DNA from: Ophioceras dolichostomum
Taxonomy: Eukaryota; Ascomycota; Sordariomycetes; Magnaporthales; Ophioceraceae
Length of the DNA: 64,000 nt
Assembly (NCBI GenBank): GCA_003049485.1
Contig: PYST01000031.1
Location: forward strand, 62,001 to 126,000
Direction: 5' to 3'
The position numbers and the translations under genes are program-made. The notes beneath the pieces were generated by a model, which was not told the DNA's origin, did no database searches, and was given only the letters and a program-made list of their open reading frames with translations. This document shows, piece by piece, positions 1 through 11,386 of this stretch (its first letter is position 1; each line of letters begins with the position of its first letter).

Positions 1-286
1 CCGTAGAAAGGGAGGGGGAAAAAGATGATAAGAGAAGAAAATTACCCCTCCCTTTATAGTACATGTACATGGAGAAGGAATCAAGAGGAAAAGATAACAT
101 TGTATGTGTGATCCCAAATAAGATGTGAAAATAAATCGGGGGGTGGGGGTCTGGTGTATCAAGGCAAACAAGGTGGCCGAAAAGACGGCCGGGATATAAT
201 GGGCAGGTGAGAGGAAGAGCGGTCGACGATCATCTACGGACACCTCGGTAGTGACCAGAAGGGACGACAGACAAGCCACGACGGCC

Positions 287-3001
287 CTAATGGAAGCTCG
301 CCGTTCCCTGAGCTTGTGCGACAGGCTCAGCATGGAGCTGGTAGAAGCTGTAGTAGCGCGACTCGGCCTTGACGCGCGTGGCCTCGTCGACTTCGGGGAT
401 GCCGTTTTCTTTGCTGGCCTTTGCCGATAGAGAAGAGACAGACGTAGGACTACGAGAAGAAAGAGAGTACGTTAGTTGTTTGCTTAGTCGCCTAGAGAGA
501 CTTTCAATTCCGAACAAAGGGGAGGAAGGAGGGGGAGTATGTGTGGGCAGGCTAGGCTAGCTTACCCGTAAAGCTCGCGATCGAGGGTCAAGAACTGCTC
601 CATGGCGTTCTTGCCCCCGCGCTGCTGTAGGTACGTGAGGTACGTGCCGCACAGCTCCTTCTTCGCCGCAGCAGACAGCGGGCTCTTGGTCCGCAGCTCG
701 TCCACGATGCCCTTGATGCGCTCGGCGTGCTGCTCCTCGAGCTCCGCGCTCGTGGGCTGCTCCGTCTCGAACTCCATCCACTTCTGCCAGAAGTGGCGGC
801 TCCCGGAGTACCACTGCACGTTCTTCTGGAACACGGCCCTGCTCTCCTCGACGGACCCCTTCACCTTCCACACCAAAAAGGCCCACTCGGACACCAGCAC
901 GGCCTTGGTCCAGATGTCGACCTCGGGCGAGTCGATCTGCTCCTTGTAGACGTCGATCGCCGCGTCGAGCCCCAGCTGGCGCCGCTGCAGGTTGGCCAGC
1001 GAGACGACGGCCTCTATGCAGTGCGGGATCGCCGACAGCACGACCGCGTGCACGTCGCGCGCCACGTCGACGCGCCCGTTGCTCTCCTCGAAGTAGGCGA
1101 ACTGCAGCCTGATGCCTGGCCTGCTTATGGGCACGAACAGCGTCACGGCCCGGAGGTATATGTTACGCACCTCCTCGGACTTGTTGCCGGGCTGCGCGGC
1201 CATCCAGCGCGCGTAGCGGAACCAGAACTCCTCGTACAACGCGCACGTGACGAGGCAGCGCTCGTAGAGGAACACGATGCGGGCGTAGTTGCCGCCCTCC
1301 TGCTCCTCGAAGTCGAGGTACTTGCGCCAGTTGTTCAGCTGCACGTGCTCGAGCTCCGTGATGTGGAAGTACGGCCGCTTGATCTCAGATTCATACGTCC
1401 ACCGCCTAGTGGTCTCGCTCTGGGTCTTGGTGAAGACTTCGAAGTACATGGCGTCTACCTTACCGCGAACGTCGCGCTCCGTCTCGGCCTCGCTCTTGGC
1501 CACGCCGTACTGCGCAGCCTCGGCCGCGACCTCGGAGGTGAACCGCGCCATCGTCTCGGCGGGTGCGAGTTCTGAGAGGGGCCGGTTGTGCGCCATGGTC
1601 CGGAACCGCTCAAAGTACCTAGCATACTGGTGCATTGGGATGTGGATCACACGCTCCAGGATGGAGAACACCTTGTCGTGGGCCTCCTGACGCTCCTCGT
1701 ACTCAATGTACTTGTCCCAGAAGGGATGAGCGAGGAAGTCAAGACCGACGCAACTGGCCGCGCGCTCGAACAGACTGGTTGATCGCTTTTGCGTTAGTTT
1801 TGATCGTTCCAAGGCCGATAGGAGGACAGATAGGGGAGAGAGGGGTAAGGGGGAAGGGNNNNNNNNNNNNNNNNGGGGGGGGGGGGGAAAGGGTGGAAGG
1901 AGCGCAAATACAGGAAAGAGCGCCGCTGTGTATACAGGATTCGAACACGAATAGTAAGTAGTGGCATGTCTGCTATCTGCTTGCTTGCTTCACTTGTTCA
2001 TGGTGGGAGGTGCGACGGGGAGAGCTCAACAGCGAAGATCATGTATGATGGGTGGCGAAGCGAGGGGGCAAGACGGAAGACATGGATGGTATGGTCTGGA
2101 AGACAGTGTGAGAGCGCAATCCTGTAGCCAGATGGAGAGAGGAGCGGCGGTCGTCGGTATTATCTCACCGTCGAGATGTTGGTCCTTCCTCTGTCATCCA
2201 CATCCATCCTCCGCGGCTGGTCTCTCTTTCCTTTCTCTCTTGAGCGGTCGTGTGGGTGGATGGTGGTGGGTGGATGCGTGAAAGCGTGATGCGACGTCCG
2301 CGCAGTTCGCGCAACGCGCTTCTTGAACTCTTACACCCTTTCTCTTGTCTCTCTGTGTCGATGATGTGCGGTTACGAAAGAAGAGGGGAAGCGGGGTGAC
2401 GATGGGGGGAAGAGGGGGAGAACGGGGGAGGGAGAATTGGGCGAGGGAAATCACGCCAGCTTCTCTCCACTTACTCTCGGACCAGCTGCGGAACGTGCGT
2501 GGTCTCCATCTTGAAGGAGCAGTAGTCAGTCCAGAGGTCGACCGAGTTGGTGATGCTCGCGCAACCGCGCTCGTAGACCATCTCGGCCGACTCTGGCCCG
2601 GCAATGTTGAACTCCAGGTCGGCGTATTTCTTCCAGTACCCAAAGAGCAGCGGGAACTTGAGCAGGAACCTGTCATATGCATCGCGCAGGGTCGCCAATG
2701 CTTGAGGGCTGGAATTGCGGCTCAGCCCGCCGTCGAGAGACTCGCACGCGCGCACAAGCTTCTCCCAGGCATCGAAGCTGTCCGAGTCGGACTCCTGTTT
2801 GGCGCATTAAAAACCAAGTTAGCAATGGAAAACCAAAGTTCCAGGAACGAGGGGAAAGATTTGCGCCGCGAAGACCACCACGCTACCTGGGTACGTCAGG
2901 TACATCAGGAATGATGGAGATAGACTTACCACCTCAGCCTTGAGGCGTTTGATCTCGGTATTCTCCTCCTCCGAGCCGCCAAAATTGTTGAAGTCGCCCA
3001 T
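287..3001 (-). CDS. PRP39: Pre-mRNA splicing factor PRP39 (U1 snRNP, HAT repeats)
   Basis: Four exons on the minus strand: 3001-2930, 2794-2475, 1774-566 and 413-287 (575 aa, all junctions in phase, GT..AG introns). The product is an alpha-helical HAT/TPR-like repeat protein. Recognisable blocks are FGYWKKYADLEFNIAGPE and VDLWTDYCSFKMETTH in exon 2, and LDFLAHPFWDKYIEYEERQE at the start of exon 3, the signature of fungal Prp39. In yeast Prp39 is a U1 snRNP subunit that helps U1 commit to the 5' splice site. The start is the ATG at 3001, which gives an acidic N-terminus. Intron 2 (2474-1775) is 700 nt, far longer than the other introns here, and contains the 16-N assembly gap followed by a G run. 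Its acceptor has a CTAAC branch site near 1797. The final exon begins at a CAG just after a weaker AAG, so the join could shift by a few residues. Confidence 0.93.
1859..1887. other. Assembly gap (16 N) followed by a 13-G run
   Basis: Positions 1859-1874 are N, immediately followed by an uninterrupted G run to 1887. The gap lies inside intron 2 of PRP39, so it does not interrupt coding sequence. The true intron length is uncertain, because the homopolymer next to the gap suggests a sequencing or assembly failure. Confidence 0.97.
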
Positions 3002-5433
3002 GCTGTGTTGGAGTGCGTGAGTTGACGTCAATGCGCAGATACGTGTCTTCTGCGTTGGTCACCCCAGGTACGTAGGTAGATGCGTGCGATTGGTCGCGAA
3101 GAGAGGGCTGTCGAGGACTCGAGGGCGCTGTCAAGAAGCCACCTCAGCTGGGTAGCGCGATGCGACGGCGATCGAGGGGAATGAAGTGAACGTGTTGGTA
3201 TGAGGCAATTAAGAGGTAGGGAACAAAAGGGAGAAAGGGGGAGGGAGCAGGAATAATAGAATGCTGTGGTCAAGAAAAAAATGCGCCCACTTTCTCTGTC
3301 CCTGGTGGATGACGGTCAGAAAGGAAAAAGGAGGCTGGCAGGAAAGAAGTGGATCGAGGATTCATCAATTTGAGATCGGGAATTTAGAGCAAAGGGGGGT
3401 GGGTGAGTGGGTGACCCTGAAGCTGGCTGGACCCCCATGGATTGGGGCAGGCAGCTACGCTTTTAAGGCCCCTGCATTATGCACTAAGCAAGGTGAATGC
3501 ACTAAACGAGTTGTTGCAGTTCACTCCTCTCTAGATCACAAAACACTGACGCATCCACAAAGAAAATCAAAAGCTTTTTCTTTTTCTTCTCCCTCTTCTC
3601 CAAGGCTCATGATGATTTACAAAAACAATGATAGGAAGAGAATGACTTACCCAGTTTTCTGGGAAGCATGATCTCAAATCTAATTATATTAAAATCTGAA
3701 GCCTGATCGGCGCCGGCAATGTCACTGCGTTTCCATTTTCTGGCCAGCAGAGTGACCGCATTTCGTTTCAACTCGGGAACTGCATGGACAAGATGGGCGA
3801 GCTGGTCGAGCTGGGCTCTCCCGCTTCCGCATCTTTTTTATTTCCCGCCAAAATGATCGTCCCAAGCATCACATCCGATCATCCCAACCTTTCTCCTCCC
3901 CTCCCCGTGCCCAGTTCAGCCTTGTGAAGGATACTGCTTCCGTGCCAGATAGATGGCGCCATGCGGGGGCAAAAGGGGCACGCCGTTTTACCCCCCTCCC
4001 CTCCCCTCCTATCCCTTATCCCCTGCCTGATGGTTGCCTTAACGGGCCACCTAAGCCTTTGACGGGAGATGTCTGCGCGTTTGTGCGGCATGGCATTGGG
4101 CTGCCGATTCCGTCATCGGTGGTGGCCCGGTCTGTTTTTGTGGCCTCTGCCTGTTCTGGTGAATCCTTGCCGTTGCCTCTTGTTGGGGGATTTTTCTCCT
4201 TTGGGCACATCACGGAGAATATCCGTATTATAGGAGTGTCTCTCCCCCATCTGGTTCTGGCCTGTCCTCAGATGACGGTTCGGAGAAAAAGAAATCAAAC
4301 TTTCCTGTCTTGGACAATTATTAGTGCAGTTATCGTCGAACCAGTCTCCTCCCGATGCGAATTGCTCTTTCTTCAGCCGCCTAGAAAGGCACCTTTTGCA
4401 TGAAGACGGAATCCAGCTGCCACACTACTTGCTCCTCTCCTCCTTAATCCTTACAACTGTGAATAGCCAGCCTGCACTTAATGGCAGGAGGGATAGATGG
4501 TCGTCTAAGAGCAGCAGCTTGGATCGGAGCAGCTGATAGTATTATTTCATGCTCGGTAATGGAAACTCAGGGAAATGAATACCAAGTCGGCCCATTACAT
4601 CTCGGCAGTTTGCCGTCATGATGAGAGTGTTCAAAGCGGACGGACGGTACAGGATGACGGCTGCTTGCATATCTGATGCCTGGGATGATCTCTTGATGCA
4701 CTCCATCTCCAGGAACACCCAGGCCCTTTACGAAACTCCAAAAAAATGGCTCTAGAATTCAGACCACGACCCGAACCGCTGCCTTGGAACGGGAAACCTG
4801 AGGAGGTAGTCATACTGTGAGGTATCTGTCAGGCTGTCCCCATCTGGCTGGCGACGGTTCCAGCTGGTACCAACTGCCTACTGTGGTACGTCGCCAAGCA
4901 GCGTGTGACGGACAGCTGGAGAAAACTGCACTGCTAGCACTGGATACAGGGTCGAGGCTGGGGCCTGCGGCTGAACCTTAGGGCTTTCAGAGTCCCACAC
5001 TTCCCCCCTTACTTGCTCTGTGCCCCGCCTAAAGACCGCGCCGGAAATCACCTGGTCTGCGTCATCGTCGGTGCTTTGAGACCGTGGAACCGACCACGAG
5101 CATCTGCATAAGCGGGCGGGCGGCCACGAGAAGAATTGCCGACTTTGTCTCAATTTCGGCCGTGAGAAATCAAAAGCACCCGCCAACAGAGATCAACAAA
5201 GGTCAACAGAGGTCAACAGAGGTCATCGGGCCCTTTCAAGGGCTGCTACTGCTCTACCGCAGCTATTCGTCAAGTTCTCAGCTGCGGGTGAGCGGCAATT
5301 GCATCTCTCTGGCCGGAGTTCGTATTCAAATGAGCGATGCATCTTTACCCTCGAATATCTCAGACCCGGATCACCGCACCATCCCCTGTCCCTTGTCGTC
5401 GCTGTCCCCGAAGCGTAGGCGAAGTCGGTCAAT
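3002..5433. other. Intergenic region between divergent PRP39 and synaptojanin genes
   Basis: About 2.4 kb with no supported gene. It must hold both promoters. Visible structure: pyrimidine-rich stretches around 3575-3605 and 3885-4025, and a short 10-bp tandem repeat at 5190-5229 (listed separately). Short ORFs here have no recognisable domains. An ATG at 5331 opens a frame that overlaps the synaptojanin start out of frame, so the transcript probably starts downstream of it or carries an inhibitory upstream ORF. Confidence 0.7.
5190..5229. repeat. Four-unit 10-bp tandem repeat (AGGTCAACAG)
   Basis: Units at 5190, 5200, 5210 and 5220 read AGATCAACAA, AGGTCAACAG, AGGTCAACAG and AGGTCATCGG. The two middle copies are identical and the outer ones differ at two or three positions. 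The array lies 205-244 bp upstream of the synaptojanin start codon, in the promoter or 5' leader. The period is close to one helical turn, which would put every unit on the same face of the DNA. Function unknown. Confidence 0.9.
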
Positions 5434-8400
5434 ATGGAGATCCTACCGCCGCCGCCTCGTCGAATACCGGCCTCCACCTCCATGGGGACGCCGCCGAGGA
5501 TGGGAAGTCCGAGGACTGGCTATGGCTATGGCTATAGCATGGGCGGCGGAGCTCTCGATAGTATCAAGTCCAGCAAGCTGCTCATTCGCGAGCACCCCCA
5601 CCGGTCGATCGCCATCGTCTCCGAGACGCACTCCTTGATATTCCGCTACAGCCGCCCTCAAGCAGACTACCCAAGACACAACGGAAACAACGGTTTCTCT
5701 GCCGCCTCGGGTCCGTCTCCGAGGTCTCGGTCAGCCGACAGCGGCCCTGCTAGATGCATGGTCGAGTTCTCACCGACGACTCTGGCGCTGCTCCAGCACT
5801 ACCGACCTTTGACACCCCGACCCATATTCGGCACCTTGGGGCTGATCTCTGTGAACGGCGATGTGTTCATATGCGTCATAACACAGGCCACCAAGGTGGC
5901 GACGCTACGTCCCGGCGAAACCATTGAGCGGATCGCGATGGTCGAGTTCTTCTGTCTTAATACGAATGAGCATGACGACGTCCTATCGGCGGACCCCTAT
6001 GGCAGGGACGACACTATAATAACGCGGGGGGATCAAGGCCTGGACCATCCGTGCGTCGAGGTGCAAAAGCTTCTCAGCAACGGAAGTTTCTACTACAGCA
6101 CGGATTTCGATGTCACCAACCGGCTGCAGGACAGGTGAGTGGCGCTCTCCCGCTTCTTTTCTTCTATTCGTCTCTCTGTTTTCAACATGGCTCCCTGTCT
6201 TCCTAGGTAGGCAGTAAGCGTGTTCGTACCCCAGCTGACGGTTTGAAAGGCCCGCGGATGCTTCTTCCTTTAACATCGACAACTTCGACGATTCCTTCCT
6301 ATGGAACTCGTACATGATCAGCCCACTTGTGCAGTTCCGCTCCCGTCTGCTAAGCCACGAGCGGGAGGCTCTAGACGCCTCACGGATCCTCACGTCGGCC
6401 ATACGAGGATTCTGCAACACTCTGACAGTTCCTCAGTCATCGGCGCCCCTAAGTCGCGAAGCTGATTCCGGCATGCCTTCGTACCTGACAGTCATATCGA
6501 GACTCTCTTGTCGTAGAGCAGGTACCCGATTCAACTCGAGAGGCATCGATGACGACGGAAACGTGGCCAACTTTGTCGAAACTGAGACCATCTACTGGAG
6601 CCCCTGCGGCGTCGTGTTTTCGTACGCCCAGGTGCGCGGATCCGTCCCGGTCTTCTGGGAGCAGACGGCCGCGTTCCTACCAGGCCAGCAGAAGATCGCC
6701 ATTACTCGGTCACCCGACGGCACACAGCCTGCCTTTGACAAGCACTTCGACGACTTGGAGCGCACGTACGGGGCCGTTCACGTGGTCAACCTGTTGAGCG
6801 AGTCCAAGCCGGGCGAGGTGGAGCTGAGCCAGGCCTTCCGCTTCGGCATCCAACACTGCCCCCTGAGTCGCCCTGGCGAAAAGGGGTCGCAGCGTGACCA
6901 CGCGCTTCTGATGGGAACCGAATACGATTTCCACGCCGAGACCAGTGGCCCTTCCAGCCTCGAGGCCGCTAAAGGTATTCGACGCTACATCCAGAGCTCC
7001 GCGAAGGGCTTCGCGTACTACTTTGCGAAGATGGTCAACGACGCCGACGATACCGCCGGGCGCTACGGTGTCGAGCTCCAGCAGGAGGGAGTGTTCCGGA
7101 CGAACTGCCTCGACTGCCTCGACCGAACCAACCTCATCCAGGCGATACTGTCACAGATGGCCCTCGAGGCCTTCCTAGACCACTGCCAGGAGGAGGCGAT
7201 GCCGGACTTCTGGTCTCGGCACGCGAGCTTGTGGGCCGACAACGGCGACTCCCTATCTAAGATATACGCCGGTACTGGAGCCCTGAAGTCCTCCTTCACC
7301 AGGCACGGGAAGATCTCGTTGTCCGGCATGGTCGCGGACGCCCGCAAGTCGGCGACGCGGCTCTACATCAACAACTTCGTGGACAAGGGGCGCCAGAACA
7401 CGATCGACATGCTCCTCGGGCGCCTTTATGGGCAGGTGCCCGTCCTGCTGTACGATCCGATCAGTGACTATGTTGTCAGTGAACTGGCCAAGCGCAGCGA
7501 CCAGTTCACGTCGTCGCAGGTCATCAGCATGTAAGCGATACCATCCTCTCTCTCATTTCTCTATCACCCTATCCATACCATTGATTTTGTTCTACGAACT
7601 TCGAACTGTTTGTATCCATCGGCCGCTAATCGACGTGTGTGTGTCATATCATTATAGCTGGGTGGGGACGTTCAACCTCAACGGGCGCCCAGAAGGGATC
7701 AACGAGGACCTCTCCCCGTGGCTCTGCCCGCCCGTCTTGGGCCAGTCGCAGCCCGAGATCGTCGTGGTCGGCTTTCAGGAGATTGTTGAGCTCAACACTC
7801 AACAGATCATGAACAGCGACCCGAGGCCGAAGCAGCTCTGGGAGCAGGCGGTTAAGCGCACCCTGAACCAGAACGCCGCCAAGGTCGGCGGGGAGCGCTA
7901 CGTGCTCCTCCGGAGCGGGCAGCTCGTCGGAGCCGCCCTCTGCATCTTCGTCAGGGCCTCGGCCCTGCACAACATCAAGAACGTGGAGGGCAGCATCAAG
8001 AAGACGGGCATGTCCGGCATGGCCGGCAACAAGGGCGCGGTCGCCATCCGGCTGGACTACGCCAACACCCAGCTATGCTTCGTCACGGCCCACCTCGCGG
8101 CGGGCTTCGCCAACTACGACGAGAGGAACCGTGACTACGCCACGATCCACCACGGCCTGCGCTTCCAGCGGAACAGGAGCATCGACGACCACGACACCGT
8201 CGTCTGGCTCGGCGACTTCAACTACCGCATCGGCCTGAACCGCGAGACGGCCCTGGACCTCGTCAAGAGGCGGGATCTCGAGACCCTGTACGAGAACGAC
8301 CAGCTGAACCTCCAGATGGTCGCGGGGCTCTCGTTCCCCTTCTACTCCGAGGCGCGCATCACGTTCCTGCCGACGTACAAGTTCGACCTAGGCAAGGACG

Positions 8401-10082
8401 AATACGACTCCTCCGAGAAGGCCAGGATCCCGGCCTGGACCGACCGGATCCTGCGCAAGGGCACCAACATCCGGCAGCTGGCATACGACTCGGCGCCGCT
8501 CCGGTTCTCGGACCACCGGCCCGTCTACGCCACTTTCGAGTGCATAGTCAGCATCGTCGACGAGGCCGTGAGGGAGAGGATCAGCAAGCAGCTCTACGAG
8601 CGCAGGAAGTCCGAAGCCCCTGGAGCCGCCAACATCTCGGCCGTCGATGACACGGACGAGGAGGACCTGATGGGCTACGACTCGATCGAGCCGGGCCTCC
8701 TTCCGGCAGCCAGCTCGGACCGGCAGAAGTGGTGGCTAGACAACGGGAAGATGGCCCAGTCGTCAGTCTCGGCGCCGAGGCCCATCGCATCTACTACCCG
8801 CGCGGTCGTCCTTAATGCGGACCGGCCGCCAAACCCGTTCGTCCCCACCGATGAGGCCGACTGGGTCCAGGTCCCAAGAGCGGAGTCTAGACTCTCTTCG
8901 TTCTCGAGCCTGTCGACCTCCCCCTACGAGCACATCCACCAGTCGCTGTTCCTCCCGGCCAGCTCCTCGAGCCCGCACCTGCCGCCCAGGAAGCTTCCAC
9001 CTCCCTTCGACCCTACGGCCTCTTCAGGCTCTCCGAGCGCTAAGAGCTCTCCGGGCGCTGCTAAGATCGCGGCCGTTGGTAGTGGTGGTCGGCCCAAGCT
9101 GCTTGACGCTGGTGGTGGCAGTGGTGGTGCAGACTCCTTGCCACAGAAGAAACAGGAGCGCGAAGCGCCACCCCCTATTCCGCCCCCACGACGGCAGGCG
9201 AACAATACTTCGATCTTGACTCCGCATCGCGCTGCGACCCTCCCTGCAGCGAGGCCGCAACCAGCGCTTGCGACGAAGATCATCCCGCCTCCCGAGAGAA
9301 AGACCATCCCCCAGCCGACGCCGCCCCCTCCCCGCCCGGCTTCCGCCGCGTCTGCCACGTCGTCCACTACCAACTCTCCCCTAACCCCCAAGGCGGGCAA
9401 AGCACCACCACCGGTAGCACGAAAGCCGGCTCACCTCACATCCGTGTCCCCGTCGGCCAGCCCCACCGTCCACCAGAGCGCCGAAATGACTACTGTACCA
9501 CGGACGAAGTCCCCTAGTCCCGCAGTAGCTAGCATGCGCGAGTCGGCGGCGCGGCTAGACTCCAACAACAACAACAGCAGCGGCGCGAATATGAGTTCCG
9601 CCCACGATAGCAGTACCGGTAAAGGAACACAGGACTTCAGCGGTGCTCTCAGCGATGTCCTCTCGCAGCAGAAGAAGATGCAGTCGCAGCCTCAGTTCCG
9701 GCAGCCGCCTACTAGTAGTAGCTCGCAGGAGTACTACCCGATACCGGGAGCCTTCCCCGTGCGGAGGAGCGCCACGGACAACACGAGAGCGGCAGGTCTG
9801 CCACCCGGCGCTATCAGCCTTGCGGGCATGACGGCCACGACGACGCCGCCTGCGCTGCCCGTCAGGAAGCCGACGCTTCCGCCTCCGCCTCCGCAGCAGA
9901 AGCCACAGCAGCCCCCTTTGCAGCAGGAAGGCCCGCCTAAGCCGAGACCGAAACCGAAGCCCAAGTCTGTGTCGCAGCTGCAGATGCAGCACCAGCCACA
10001 GCCTCATGTGGATACAGACCTGCTTGGAGACGAGGGTGGCGCTGAGCTGAGCGGTTGGGAGGCTTTAAAGCCTAATACTTGA
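5434..10082 (+). CDS. Synaptojanin-like inositol polyphosphate 5-phosphatase (Sac1 + IPPc domains)
   Basis: Three exons: 5434-6134, 6250-7530 and 7658-10082 (1468 aa). The N-terminal Sac1 domain (about residues 40-560) carries the catalytic Cx5RT motif as NCLDCLDRTN near residue 519. The IPPc 5-phosphatase domain starts around residue 662 (VGTFNLNGRPEG), with the diagnostic motifs WLGDFNYRI (about 843) and PAWTDRIL (about 918). The C-terminal 450 residues are proline/serine rich with PxxP stretches and one NPF tripeptide (PPNPFVP), a typical EH-domain ligand. This is the architecture of yeast Inp51/52/53: dual phosphoinositide phosphatases that clear PI(4,5)P2 and PI4P during endocytosis and actin patch uncoating. 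Both introns join conserved blocks exactly in phase. The start ATG at 5434 gives about 40 non-conserved residues before the Sac1 fold; an ATG at codon 17 is an alternative. Confidence 0.93.
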
Positions 10083-11386
10083 TTTTGTTGCGTCTTCTGG
10101 TCCTTCCCCGTCTTCTCATCAATCCTCTACGTGCATGCAATGCATGCTGGGGCTGGGAATACTCATGACACGACGGTTGGAGCTACTGCTGGAGTAGCCC
10201 TCAAAGGTCACCATCATTCTTGACAGTCCCTTTCTTTGTTACCTCTTCTAACATGCATGGATGGTACGACTCACGACGCGATGGAGCTACGAACTAGAAC
10301 CCCGGTGATATAGTGCTCATCATTTTTGGAACGTCTTTAATTTCTGTTGGACTCTGTGTGGCGGAGGGTTCTACATGGGCAGACGTAACAGCCTCTCTAT
10401 CTAGGTGGTAGTGGTTTTGCTGTTGCGAGAGATCGGGAGTGGCATCTTCGTTCTCCGTCCCCCCCCTATCACTTCTACCCCGAGGCATCTCGACTGTGTT
10501 TGTTCTCTCTCATATTTTATGACTTCGAGCAGGAGAATGAAGCAAGCAAGCAAGCTCTCTAATTTTTTCTCTCTATTGGGTTGGTCGGTATCGTTTTTGT
10601 AATATCTCGGGTCGGATGGAAGAATTGAGGGCAAGAAAAGCGTTGCATGCACTGCACTGCACCAGCAAGCGAAAAGAAAAGTCCGTCGGTCTCATTTGAA
10701 AGACCTTGAAAGAGATAAAGAGAGAGAAGCATGTAGACATAGAATTACTACATAACTTGTACCTCCTACTTGTTCATTCTATCCAACAGGTCTGTGTTGA
10801 TGAACACACTCCAGTGGACAAGCCGATCTCGGCATTATTGCCAGGCGTAACCCGGGGCCGGGGCTAGCCGAGACGCGGGGTCTGCGGGCGAGCTGGGGGG
10901 ACTCAGCTACGCGCCATGTCTCGAAGCTTAGGTTTAATCCCGTGGACAACGACATGCCTTTTTAGGTCAAAGTGGACATTGGAGGGATCACATTCCCTTT
11001 CTAAGTCCCGCCCTGCCGAAATGGATCCAGTGCCACGGGCGCAGATATCAGGGCGACACAAGGGTTTGAGGGGTCAGCGGTTAGTGCCGCGCCCGGATGC
11101 CATGGGAAACAAAAGCCAATGCGTCCCCGGGAACCTTGTTTTTGCCTCTAGGCTGCAACGGCGAGCTATATATACATGGCCAAGCTTCCTAGCTTCAACC
11201 TAGGTTTGTTTCTTCAACGGCCATTGATTCATGAGAGCTGGTAAACGAATGCTGGGTGTTGTACCTTCTCCTCCCTCCTGCTATTTCCTAACAATTTACA
11301 CAGCTTGAGTCTAGTACTATCACAGTTCACCACCGAAGAAGATCACCCACCACTCCTATCCTCGAACAGACCGCTCACATCTTAAA
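10083..11386 (+). other. Intergenic region upstream of the 4CL-like gene
   Basis: No gene supported. The left part is the likely synaptojanin 3' region and includes a GCATGC-containing palindromic patch near 10133-10148. The right part is the presumed promoter of the acyl-CoA ligase gene, with a TATA-like TATATATAC at 11166-11174, about 220 bp upstream of its ATG. Confidence 0.6.
11166..11174 (+). promoter_or_regulatory. Candidate TATA box of the 4CL-like gene
   Basis: TATATATAC lies about 213-221 bp upstream of the ATG at 11387 on the same strand. This distance would leave a 5' leader of roughly 180 nt. It is based only on motif and position. Confidence 0.35.
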
